Below, piece after piece: positions 1-20,970 of a stretch of DNA of 64,000 nucleotides; position 1 is the first letter of the stretch, and the number at the start of each line of letters is the position of its first letter. The notes under the pieces are model-generated. The model saw nothing but the letters and a program-made list of their open reading frames with translations. It did no database searches and was not told the DNA's origin. A program made the position numbers and the translations under genes. This DNA comes from Pyrocephalus nanus (taxonomy: Eukaryota > Chordata > Aves > Passeriformes > Tyrannidae): positions 18,932,001 through 18,996,000 of the forward strand of contig CM076267.1 of the NCBI GenBank assembly GCA_038380795.1, written 5' to 3'.

Positions 1-900
1 TCCATTCAAACGGGACTAGGAAAACTGTGGTGTAATTGCAGCCATTTGTTTAAAATTTGTACATTACTTCTAACTTTACCAATTTCTGAGAAAAATAATT
101 ATGTTAAGTACTTAACATTTTCCATTACAGATTATCTTGCATACTAAAATAATGGAGAGCTCAACAGTAAAGCAAGATATTTAATTGGACTGCTGCTTTT
201 AAACTGTTTGAAGAAGCAAAGGGAAAGAAAGTTCATCTTAAAATCTGTACATGGAAATAATTTTAAGCTTCATGAACTACACATTTCCTTAATTTCCTTT
301 TTTTAAACAAGTTGTAACATCAAAGATGCCAAAGGGTAATATAAGCTACAATAATATTCAACAGAACTTAACCTAGACCTTACGTTGTAATAATTTATTC
401 AAATTAACTGTATTCTTCTGTATTTATATTTTCGGTATTTATTATGAATGATATGGAATTTGATGTATTTATTGTGGCTTATTACTGCGGTGTATATATT
501 ACAAAAATGAGCATTTTTAAGTCTTAACATTAGGTTTTTTTGTTAATTAGTGGCACTTGTATCAGCTGTATTTTTATTATATATTGTACAATATATATTG
601 TCCATTTGTTTGCAATGAAGTAAAACAGGTTTCTACATTACATCATGGCTGCCAGTGAATGTGCGTCTTATTTCTGCTGTGCACTCACAAGAGATTCCTC
701 TGTCAGCTAAGAGAACCAGAATTAGTCGTGCAGCTCCTCCCCAAGACCTGTAGAGCCTCCAAAGACACACTGAAATTTCAGGCATTTCTCCCGTTCCTCA
801 TAGCCTGACAGCGTAAACAGTTTGTGTGGAGGGGTTTTTTTTGTGTCTGTTTTTATTTTCAAATATTTGTATGCCAATTAAAGAAATAAACAGAAATGCC
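1..900 (+). other. Possible 3' UTR of a convergent plus-strand gene
   Basis: AT-rich, frame-free sequence with UTR-like features on the plus strand: TGTATATA at about 491-498 (Pumilio-type), many TTT runs, and AATAAA near 885-890. In mammals the plus-strand gene CSRNP3 ends next to GALNT3, which suggests the assignment, but no coding exon lies in the window. Confidence 0.3.
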
Positions 901-3650
901 TTGTTAGGTATATCCATCTGCTTTTTCATGATACTACTGCCTACACTTTTCTCTGGCCAGTGAAATAAAGTACCTGATTCACCTGTGCCTATCACAGTGC
1001 ATTTAATATTTTTTATTTTAAGGTAACGAAGCAATTGTTTTCAGCAGCTGTTGGAATAAAATTTTGCACCAGCTCTCCCTGGTGGACAATTTGCAGTAAT
1101 GTTAGACAGCAAATTATTTCTATGGCTATAAATCAAACTTTTACATCTCAGGACAACTGCTTATTTTGAAAACTGCCCATCAACACTGCTTCATTAAGAA
1201 AATAATTAACAATCACAGGTCTCTGCCATATTTTCATTCTGATATTTATTAAAATTGAGCTCTACTTTTATAAAAGTTGTCCCTAAGTGTGCTTTAATGA
1301 TAAATTACATATAGCTAAATTACTTGAATTAAAAAAACAGATAAAGATCAGATTTTCTCAAGATTATAAAAAAGTTTTCACAGGTTTTAGGGTATCATTT
1401 GTTTTTAGTTTGTTAGGAGTTACACAAAATGAAACAGATTAACACTGCTATCACACTGCTTTTGGCATTGCCTTGAACTATGGTTAACAGGGCTGCTCCA
1501 GGGCTTGCTAAGCCATACTGACATAAAAAATGTTGTAAAACAACTTTCAACACTGGTGTTCTAATTCAAGGTACCAGGATGCCAATTCAGAAGTAAGAAG
1601 ATTTAACACTAAGGTTCACTGGTAAGTTATCTATTAATAGTACTCACATTATTCTATACTCACCCTAGAGAAAACCAGCAATTACTGCCAAGTAATCAAA
1701 ATCCTCAGGTGTGGTGAATTCACACCACAGTGAACAGTGTTGTAACCAGGCAGAGCCACAACCAAGTGCAGACTTCCTGGGAGTGGGGCTGAGCTGTCCT
1801 TGCCTGAAATCAAGCCTTCTTCAGCACTTGTGATTACTTCCCTGGATGTGTAAAAGAGCATGGTGAGATGCAGGTTAACACTGATGCCTGCTGTTGTAGC
1901 AGCCTTCAGTAGTTTGTACAGCCATCTGAGAGCCAGAGAACCTCCCTGCAACAAACTGGCTTTCAGAATGCCACTTTCAGGAGAACATTAACAACATCCA
2001 GAAGATGCTGCTGCTTTTTTATTAAATTACAAAAAAACAACCAGAATCCAACTTTTTAAATTTCCTGTTGTATTTACAGATTTCTTATTGCTCTTCTAGT
2101 ATAATGTCTCTCTCTCTATATATATATCTATTATATATGTACACACATGTATGTATGAATATTTGGAAGTGCAATATTCAATGTAGACACAGAAGTTAAT
2201 TTCAGATCTTCAAACAGAATAGAACAAAAAACCCATGTAAAGTTTTCTTCTGTTTTAGATCTGCTTCCCTCTTTTCTGGAAGATAGTAGGGAATCCAAGT
2301 ATGACAGAACTGCTGCTGTACTAAGTACTGAAAAAATACAGACTAAAATGTCACTCATAGTTTAAAGGATAGTAAATGTACTTAAAAAATTAGTGTAATA
2401 GGAATTTTGTGTAACTGACCCATGTTAGACCAGAAATCTCAAAAAATAAAAGGAAGATCTTAAAAGATAATTTTTAAATCACAGAATTAATTTTCCTCTT
2501 CCACACCTAGAACTAAAGACAAAATATAATAACTAAGTGAACTGCTATACCTAATCTTTGCAGAAAACAGAGCAACAACTGCATGTATTGCTCTATCTAC
2601 TATGATATGATCTTAGATTAGTTAGAAAAACAAAAAATACAAAGTGGAACTTCTCTAGCATTGCTCAGGAAGAGGTTCCTCACTCTGAGTGCAAGAGAAC
2701 ACTTGTCTTCTTAAAATTCCAATTCTACCCTCGTTTGGAACGTTGCCTCTAAAAAAAAAAACCCACAAAACCCCAACTGGTAATGAGTAGATAAATGATA
2801 CTAACATATGCATATTCCAGTCTGACAAGATTGTAAGAGATACAGATTGCATGAAGAAATTATCCTTGGGTGATATTAAAAATATAATGCATTTTTTTTT
2901 TATAACGTGAGAACTAAGAACTAAAAGAACAAGTCGTTTTAAACCACTGTGCTAAATACCTTGTCTTCTAGAACATGTTCCTTGAACACTGAGTTCCCAT
3001 TTTATACCTGGTGTTCAACACAACACAGCACAGCTGCTCTCTGTGTAATCTCCCATCCTCTATTCATATTGTTCAACAGTTTTCTCACTGACCTGCATTC
3101 TGTTTTTCCTCAGCTCCTCCAGTTTGTCAAGAGCATTTGTTGCCCTTCCAATATTGGTTTGATCTGCAAAAGTTGGTATTCCATTACCAAATTAAAACAT
3201 TTATCAGAGGACACAGGCAGTGCCGTTCTATACAACCTTCCAGTTTCACAGTGGTATTAATAACCCTTCCCAGTACAGGCTTTTTATCAATTCCTTTTCA
3301 CAGTTAATCAAGTTACTGTAAGTTGTACAGCTTTAACTTCATAGGATGTTCTCACAGGTGTTACCTGTGACAGATGCCAAGACACAACATAAAGGTATTA
3401 TCAAGCCAGAAAAATAAAATAGTTTAAGGTAATGCTTCCAACAAATTATCATTGGTCCTTGCTTATTCATTTTTTTGTCCTTTTAGATGACTTAGAACGA
3501 CTGAAAGGATTTCTTCTTGCTTTTATTCAGAAACTGAACTCACTAGGCAGATACCATTAAATTATCCAGACAGACTCCCTCCCCCCATTAGAAGTAAAAA
3601 ACCCCACACATTATCAGTCATCCACCCACCAGACCCTATACCTAAATTAG
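900..3650. other. Region downstream of GALNT3, no gene recognised
   Basis: AT-rich DNA with a TC/TA microsatellite at about 2106-2136 and short chance frames on both strands. I see no recognisable RNA gene or mobile element. Confidence 0.55.
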
Positions 3651-4846
3651 CATTTATCTGTAATGATATTATTTAGGAAAAAAGAACAAATTTATTATTA
3701 GTGTATTTTGTTCTATTCAGTCTTTAATACTCACCCCTTCAGATTTATTCTCAGCTTTCTATTTGATCATGCAGCTAAATATTTTTGTCTTCACTTTAAA
3801 TTTCTTTAAAAATAGATTATATATTCAATTATGTTATATTATTTTCTATAGTTAGCAGAACAGTTAGGAAGGCCAAGGTCTCACTTGGACTGATAGAACT
3901 GAGGTCACTCGTTTGTAAAAGGGGAAACAGAAATAAGAAAAAACCCATGCAGGTGTTCACACAAGAGATCCTGCACAGATCACATTAGAAACCTGTGAGG
4001 TAAACAGGGCATAAATCACTAAAAGGTAGGAGAAAAAAGGTGAGTTTAGTAGATAACAAATAATTTAATAATGAGAAAAAAGGTTGAAAAAATGTGTAAA
4101 TGTTAAGCAGCTGGGAGTCTATTACAATATAACTGTCATAAATTTTAAAGTCCATGAAATATGAAAAGCCTTTATAGAAGAAGTTTTGGCAAAACAAAAG
4201 ATTAGTATCAGGATAAGCCGATTTTCCATTAGAATAATCATAGATACATATTTCAGTGAGAATTACTTTTTTCTTCTACAAAAGGACTGACTTGATAGAA
4301 GTTGAGCACAGTGTGGTAGCCTATTTGGCTTTTACTTGACAGTCAAATATTTAATTTTTGAAGTGAAGAAATTTAAAAAAATATTGAGAAAGTGTCACTG
4401 AATAAAATAAATTATTAAAAAAAAGTCCACCAATTGAGCAAAAAATATATGTGTGTATTGGGTTTTAGACAGTAGACAATAATTTCTCACAACTCTACAG
4501 AGAAAGTTAGTCTTCTTCAGAAGTACTTACAATATGCAAAAAAACAATTTACATATGGCCCCCAAGGTGACAGAGGACTAATAGGATCCATACATCAGTG
4601 GTCAACATACAAAGTCTCATCATAGAAATGTTGTAAACAAAATATAATCAGGATCTCAATTATCTTTGGTATAGCAGAGTCCTAGGGAATCTCCGATGAC
4701 ACATTTTTATATCCAACTTAAGAGGGAAAAGAAACTTTAAACATTTTGCATTTAAAGTATCACTTAAAATGCAGTAAAAGTATATGATCACAGTTCAGAA
4801 TGGATCAGCTCTTCTAATAAATGCTCTTATCTATAAATATGAAATC
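3650..4846 (-). other. GALNT3: GALNT3 3' UTR (end not resolved)
   Basis: The sequence after the TAA is AT-rich with no open frame. Minus-strand AATAAA candidates lie at 3744-3749 and 3691-3696, and ATTAAA at about 4350-4355. The cleavage site cannot be chosen without transcript data, so the low-coordinate boundary is a guess. Confidence 0.4.
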
Positions 4847-14613
<9,767 letters not shown>

Positions 14614-14697
14614 TCTAGTTTTAAAAAATTTTAGACGACAACTTTCTGTGAGTGTTGTTCTTCAAACAGGTCACAGCATTTCTTGAAATTATAATAC
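14614..14697 (-). other. GALNT3: GALNT3 5' leader segment with splice acceptor
   Basis: Minus-strand sequence TTAATTTACAG|GTATTATAA places a 3' splice site just before 14697, so the first coding exon probably carries 84 nt of leader. It implies at least one upstream non-coding exon, best placed in the CpG island near 24.3 kb. The leader holds a tiny upstream ORF at 14671-14679. Confidence 0.65.
14671..14679 (-). promoter_or_regulatory. GALNT3: Minimal upstream ORF (Met-Leu-stop) in GALNT3 leader
   Basis: Minus strand reads ATG CTG TGA, 58 nt upstream of the GALNT3 start and in the same putative exon. G at -3 makes the uATG context moderate. Such two-codon uORFs can lower translation and allow reinitiation; no effect is shown here. 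Confidence 0.5.
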
Positions 14698-16385
14698 CTG
14701 TAAATTAAAACAAGAAGTATTAATTTAGGCATCTAGTATATTCAACAGTGTAAAGCCACAAGAAATTAATGGGAAAGATTTAATTCACAACTCCCAAATG
14801 TCAAATGTTATGTGTGCTACATCACTTAAACATACATCACGGCTATCTATTAGATACTCAAAATGCCCCTTCCCTGTTTTTTGGTTTGGGTTTTATTTTT
14901 TAAATACACTTCAAATAGATGAACCAGAAATCAGGCATACCACTAAGAATAAAACACTGTTTCTACACAGTGCCACTACTTCACACTCATTTTCTTACAA
15001 TTCAATTCTTAAAAATTGGAAGAAAGTATTTTTTAAATTCTTCTAGAACTAGAGAATTTTAGTTCAATGATGGGATAGAATGAAAACAGGTGGAATCAAT
15101 ACATAGGTTCAAATTGCGCATCAGAGAGAGCCACATGAAAAATGAAATACAAAGACAGGAAAGACTTCTCAATCAATGTATTTCAAATATTTGACAGTTT
15201 CCAAAATTTAAAAAAAAAATATATTTCAAGATCAGTCTTAAGTAATCAGACTTCAAGTGGGAAATTCTTAGATTCATTTAGTTATCTAGTATGCATGTTC
15301 AATGCACTCTTGACACAGGTAAATTGGAGTAGGTTAATTTAGTCTGGGGATCAAGTAATAATTCTGTATATTTTTTCATTCACCTGTGCTGCATTTTATG
15401 GCACGTGCTGCTGCAGCTTATCATGAGAACATGCCAAAGAGGTCTCCTCTTTCAGGAACTCTGCCACGTTTTTTTTCACAGACAAGAGAAAGCCCTATTC
15501 AGTGGCTTTCAAAGATGAAACTATGAAAAACATCTGAGGACTACTAAAATCTAAGTGATTTGAATTAAATTCTCTCTGCAAAACTGGCAGTTTACAAGAG
15601 GGGGAAATATAGAAACCAGCCTGAATTCAAGACACAGTTTCATTTTTGTCTAAATTGCACATATGTGGTCTGAGAAAAGAAATAAACAGCATCTAACTAA
15701 AAGCCACAGTTAGTTCCCATGTGATAACTACTGACCACAAAAGTGAAAAAACCCTGCTTTTCTATTTATTTCTTTGAAATACAAGTAGATTCTGCATTTT
15801 TTAATATTTAAAAATAATATATACTCAGGAAGAGATATAAGTCAGAGAAAAAAAACCCACAACATTCTACCTGGTTTCCTTTAAGAATTTGTAGGAGAAA
15901 TTAAACATCTGGATTTCTTCACATTATACTGTATTTCAAAGCTTATGTCAGCTTAATAAACTTATACATTCAAACTACAGTACTTTTACCATAGAATTAC
16001 AGTTAAAAGAATGCAGAGGGGAGCTTATTACATCATTGCCAGAGAGATACTAAAAGGTACCGAAAATGTGCTTCACAACTCACAAAATTTAGAAGAAAAC
16101 CAAAACAAAACCACAAAATCAATCCACTTCTGACTCATATTATTTTTCCATTTTTCTTTAGTGCTGAAAAACTTGCACTACAATACCAGTAGCTATATAC
16201 TGTAAGACTAAGAATTAAACTTTCTTTCCTGATTAAAGGATTGCAACCACTTTACCAAACTGCCAGATTGAAAAATGTCTTGTCTTCTCACCATATCTGG
16301 TGCGTTGATCTTGACTGGCTGCCAGACACCCACCTAGCCACTCTCTCCACTTTCCATCCTCAACATGACAGTGGTAAAGAAATAA

Positions 16386-16960
16386 CCACAGAATATGTTG
16401 ATTTGGAAGGGACCCACAGGGATCACTGAATCCAACCTTTAGCCCAGCACAGGACCATCCCCAAGAGTCACAACATGTGCCCAAGAGTATCATCTAAACA
16501 CTTCTTGAACTCTGTCAGGCTTGGTGCTGTGACCACTTCCCTGAGGAAGTCACACCCTGAGCTGGGTCACTACCCAACCACCCTCTGGGGGAAGAACCTC
16601 TGTGTAATATTCAACCTAAAACTTTGCTGACACAACTTCAGGCCATTCCCTCAGGTCCTGTCCCTGGTCCCCACAGAGAAGAGATCAATGCCTGCCTCTC
16701 CTCTTCCCCTCACAAGGAAGTTGTAATTGCAGTGACGTCTCCCCTCAGTCTCCTCCAGGCTGAGCAGACCAAGTGCCCTCAGCTGCTCCTCACACAGCTT
16801 CTCCTCAGGGCCCTTCACCACCTTCGCTGCCCTCCTTTGGACACTCTCAAAAAGCTTAAAATCTTTCTTATATTGTGGCGTCCAAAACTGCCACAATATT
16901 CGAGGTGAGGCCACCCCAGTGCAGAGCAGAGCGGGACAATCCCTTCCCTTCACCAGCTTT
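16386..16960 (-). repeat. CR1 LINE fragment, minus strand
   Basis: The low-coordinate end matches the common avian CR1 3' UTR (ACAGAATATGTTGATTTGGA and the following segment). On the minus strand the region translates to decayed CR1 reverse-transcriptase tail, with FWTPQYKKDF and VQRRAAKVVKG. It is diverged and has frame breaks, so it is an old 5'-truncated copy. It lies in the 5' intron of GALNT3, in the same orientation as the gene. Confidence 0.85.
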
Positions 16961-17057
16961 TGAAAAACTCTTTTTGTCATCACCCACCTTTCTGGCAGAT
17001 TCAACTCCAGCTGAGCTTTGGCTGCATGAATTTCCTCCCTACCATGGCAAATCACAT
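16961..17057 (-). repeat. Repeat-derived segment joined to the CR1 fragment
   Basis: On the minus strand the ORF runs on upstream through AAKAQLELNLPER, which resembles a more upstream part of avian LINE ORF2, joined without the intervening sequence. It could be an internal deletion of the CR1 copy or a second fragment. Confidence 0.45.
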
Positions 17058-17940
17058 GCGTTGAGCTAAGGGCAGTGTGATTACTTACCAGTTACTGTCA
17101 CAGGGAAGAAAGACTTGTAAAGATGAATTTTAATTTACTGCCAATTAAAAGTAGAGTAGGATGGTGAGAAACCAAGACTCAAACTACCTCCCCTGGCTCA
17201 GCTTCACTCCTTCATTGCCAGTTTTTCTATCTCTTTTCTCCCAAGTGATGCAGAAGAGATGAAGAAAAAGGGCTGTGGTCAGCTCTACCACATCTCTACC
17301 ACTCCTGCCCCTTCACACTTTTCCCTGCTTCAACATGGGTTCTCTCTGTGTAGTACAGTACACTGCTCCAGCATAGGCCATTCATTGGTCGCATTCCTGC
17401 CAGAATCTTACTCCTGGCAAGAATCTTGCTCCTGGGCTCTCCAGAGGCTGCAGCTTTTTTCAGGGCATATCCACCTGCTCTGGCATGGGGTCTTGCACAG
17501 GCTGTAGTGTGGATACCTGCTCTAGGGTGGTCCTTCATGGGCTGCAGAGAAATATTTCTTCACCACAGTCTTCTCCATGAGCTGCAGGGGGAATATCTGC
17601 TCCAGTGCCTGGAGTACGCTGTCTCTTCCTTCTTTACTGACCTTGGTTTCTGCAGGGTCTCACATTTTTCTCACTCCTCTTTCTCACAGCTGCTGTGTAG
17701 CATTTTTTACCCTTTCTGAAATACCTCAGCACAGAGGCACCACCTGCTACATGGGTGGCTCAGCTCTGGCCAACAGTGGGTCTATTTTACAGCTGTCTGG
17801 AACCAGCTGTGCCCAGCCCAGAATGGGGGCAGGGGGGAGCAGCCCCTGGTCTCTTATCACAGAGGCCACCTGTGCAGTCATCCTCACACCCCCCCACCTC
17901 CAACTTGCCATGAAAATGCTATATACAATGTAAAACACTG
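17058..17940 (-). repeat. Degenerate LTR-like avian repeat
   Basis: G+C content rises sharply and the segment is built of imperfect units around GGGCTGCAG and CTGCTCCAG, followed by a TCTTTACTGACCTTGG-type stretch. From memory this layout belongs to an interspersed bird repeat that I believe is an endogenous-retrovirus LTR. No retroviral protein frame is present. Class and ends are uncertain; the edge at 17057 abuts the LINE fragment. Confidence 0.55.
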
Positions 17941-18162
17941 AGCATATGTACAGATTAGCACGCACAAGAAGACTGTCATTTCATGGGCTACAGCCTCTGC
18001 AGATTGCTAATCAGGAATGCTTTTGTAACACCATCAGAAACAAAATCACATTACTGTTTCTCAGTGCATCATGCACAAGCACATATGGTACTAGTATATC
18101 TTAAAGCTTAGAAATCAATAAGCAATATAAATATATCTTCCTCAAATGGAAAAAAGGAAAAC

Positions 18163-18168
<6 letters not shown>

Positions 18169-18194
<26 letters not shown>
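18169..18194. repeat. (TA)13 microsatellite
   Basis: Thirteen uninterrupted TA units inside the long 5' intron of GALNT3. Confidence 0.95.
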
Positions 18195-20920
18195 AAGTAC
18201 ATAATGTCAGAAGAGAAGTTTGGAAACTTCTTTATCTCATAAGCAGTCATTAAGCATGGTCAATCAGGTAAGCACATGGGGAGGGAGGGAATTAGCATTT
18301 GTCAGCTGGTTTCCAAACATTGTTGTCCTCAAATTTCTTTTATCTCATTAAACATGAAATTATGTTCTCCAACTTCCTCTAGACCTCTTCCTCTTGGTAA
18401 AGAAACTTAAATTTGTTCATAACAAGAAAAAGGTTAACCTTTAATGAACATGATGGTGTAAGATATGTCAAGAGAAGTAAGGTTAAAGTTAATTCTATAT
18501 AGCAACATTGACTGTTTTACACTGAAATTATGCCTTAAGTGGAGAACTTAATCAATATTTGAGTTAAATATTTACACTTGTCTCATTTTGTTTTAATGAG
18601 CTGGTCTAAGACTATTCAAAAGGGTACAATACAGTGTGGCTACGTACCTGTTACCTGTCTCAGTACCAAAGAAACCTTTTAACTATTTTAACAACTACTT
18701 TACAGAGCTAAAGTTGCAAGTCTCATATTTCCAAACATCTTCAGTTCTTCAATTAACACAGCAAGACTTACTTATCTTATGCTCACTAAGGCATTATTTT
18801 TTTCTAGTTTTATATTTACTTAATTGCCTCCAGCAACAAAAAGGAAAAATGGACTAGAAAATACCAAATATTTCTTTCACAGATTTTTAGGACATACTTC
18901 AGACTTTTGATGCTGAAACACTAACCTAATCTTCACAAATATATTTGTACATTCTACCAAAACCATAAACTAAACATCTTGTTGTTTTCATTTGGGACTA
19001 TTTCCTGCACAAATTAAGCACATACAAATCCTCAGAATTCTCATGATTAACACAAGTTAAGATATCCATAAATCCAAAATCTAAAATTCATCCAGAATGT
19101 TTCTTGCACAGCCTGTTTTGCATACATCTGCCTTCAGACAAATAAGTCATTAAATTACTCTCCACAATGAGCAACCAAGAGCAAGTCATTCAGCAGTTGT
19201 TGTGCCGTGTTACTATATTCACTGTTATTTGCACACACTTGGACTTCTCTTTGACAATGTATTTCCTTTTATTGGATACATCTGTCTCGGCTGCTCAGGT
19301 CTAACTACAGCAGGCTGCCACAACACTCAGGGGAAATGAAAAGACAACTCACCTGTGTTAGGTGCAGACAGCAACAAACCCTTTCAATGTGGGTAAGAAC
19401 ACTGCAGTAGCACACATGGCAGGCAGAACGTGCACAGGAACAAGTGCAAGTGATGTTTCTTTTTTACAGGAAGGATCGAGTGACAGCTTTGGGACAGCAT
19501 GTGCAGCAGAGATGAAGTGGACAGAGGGTCATTTGCCACAAACATACAGCAAAACCTTTTGATACAGACAAATGCTGAGTGCAGTTTTGTTAACGAAATA
19601 TCTGACAGGGATATTGCTTACAATTAGAGAAGAGCTCTCTGTTGCACAAAATAGTAGCATTTTCCAGAACAGAAGCTACATTGTCTGAAGAACTTTTGCC
19701 ATGAAAGCTGTATCTTACTTAGGGTTTTTACCAGGATAATTTTGTATTCAGAAATACAATCTTTATTCCCCACAAATTCCTCTCACATTTTCATGGCACA
19801 GCAATGTCAGTAAACACAGACCAAGCTACCGTTCAGTCCTCCAGGACATGCTGAAGAACTATGTGGCATGATTAAACTCCCTGGGGTGACTGTTTAGCAA
19901 AGTGTTTAATCTTCTATTCATTAGTGTTATTTTCACTAATAGCAGTCTGGATTATTACAGCACTTTGAAATAACTAGCCTTAAACATTAGAAGTTCTGTT
20001 GTTTTTTTTTTTTTTAAGAAGAAAATAACCAGAAAACTAATACGTACTACAAAAGTCTTCTAAAAGTGCCAAAAAGCAGCTGCCACACTGCTTCAAACCA
20101 CATCACATGGGTAGTGTGTTGTGAATTCAATGCAGTCTATGTTACATTATGCCACCCACTAACACTGATGTCAGACTGTCTGCAAAATCTCTTACTTAGA
20201 AGAAAGCCTCCCTACTGTAGCCAATATGCAGACAACTCTGCTTTTTTTGTTAGCCTGGTCTGAACAACATTGTAGACAATCATTTTTTTGTATAAAAAAA
20301 TGAAAGTGTCAATATAAACCAAATCAGCAGAAATTTTTTCAGACCATGCCAGTGAGGCAAAATTTATTGAGGTTACTATCAACAATACACTTGACCACAG
20401 TTTTTAATAAAACTATTTTAAAATCTACTTTTTTTTTTAATCTGAATAATCAACAGGTTTCAAATGTTTCCTGACAATGGTGCTTATAGAACATAAAAAC
20501 CCCTAAAAAAATACTAAGTAAAAAAATACTAAAAATAATTTAAAAAAACTAAAAAAGGGAAAATAGGAAAAAATGCTTCAGAACTATTCTAATCAAAACT
20601 ATTTAACTACATAACTTTGCTTCAACTTAATCTAATTCTTCTGTAATTACAGCTTGTTTATTTTCCTTTGTTATCAATGTATACAATCCCTGCATCAAAC
20701 CCTAATGTCCCTTTAATCAAAAGGTGGGTGTGTGAATAGAAAAACCGCAAATTCTTTAGGGAAAACAAGACCGGACACTCCTGATCAATCGTCCTCTCCA
20801 CATTAGCAAAACTCTGACAAAGATACTTCAGGATACTTTACCTGTAAGAAGTGCTACTTTCACCACTGGCATTTCTGAATCTAAAATTCCAGACAGGTTT
20901 TTTTGCATGAATATCAATGT

Positions 20921-20970
20921 AGATATTAAACATTAGATAGTAAACATTAGTAGATATTAAACATTAGTTA
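20921..20970. repeat. Short tandem duplication of an AT-rich 16-mer
   Basis: AGATATTAAACATTAG occurs at 20921-20936 and again from about 20952, with a shortened copy (TAAACATTAG) between them. It is a small local duplication with no evident function. Confidence 0.8.

Noticed and set aside
2949..3260. 103-residue plus-strand frame
   Set aside because: Composition is unremarkable, there is no domain, and it lies downstream of GALNT3 with no gene structure.
17259..17965. Overlapping plus and minus frames of 70-120 residues
   Set aside because: They fall inside the GC-rich LTR-like repeat and encode no retroviral or host protein motif.
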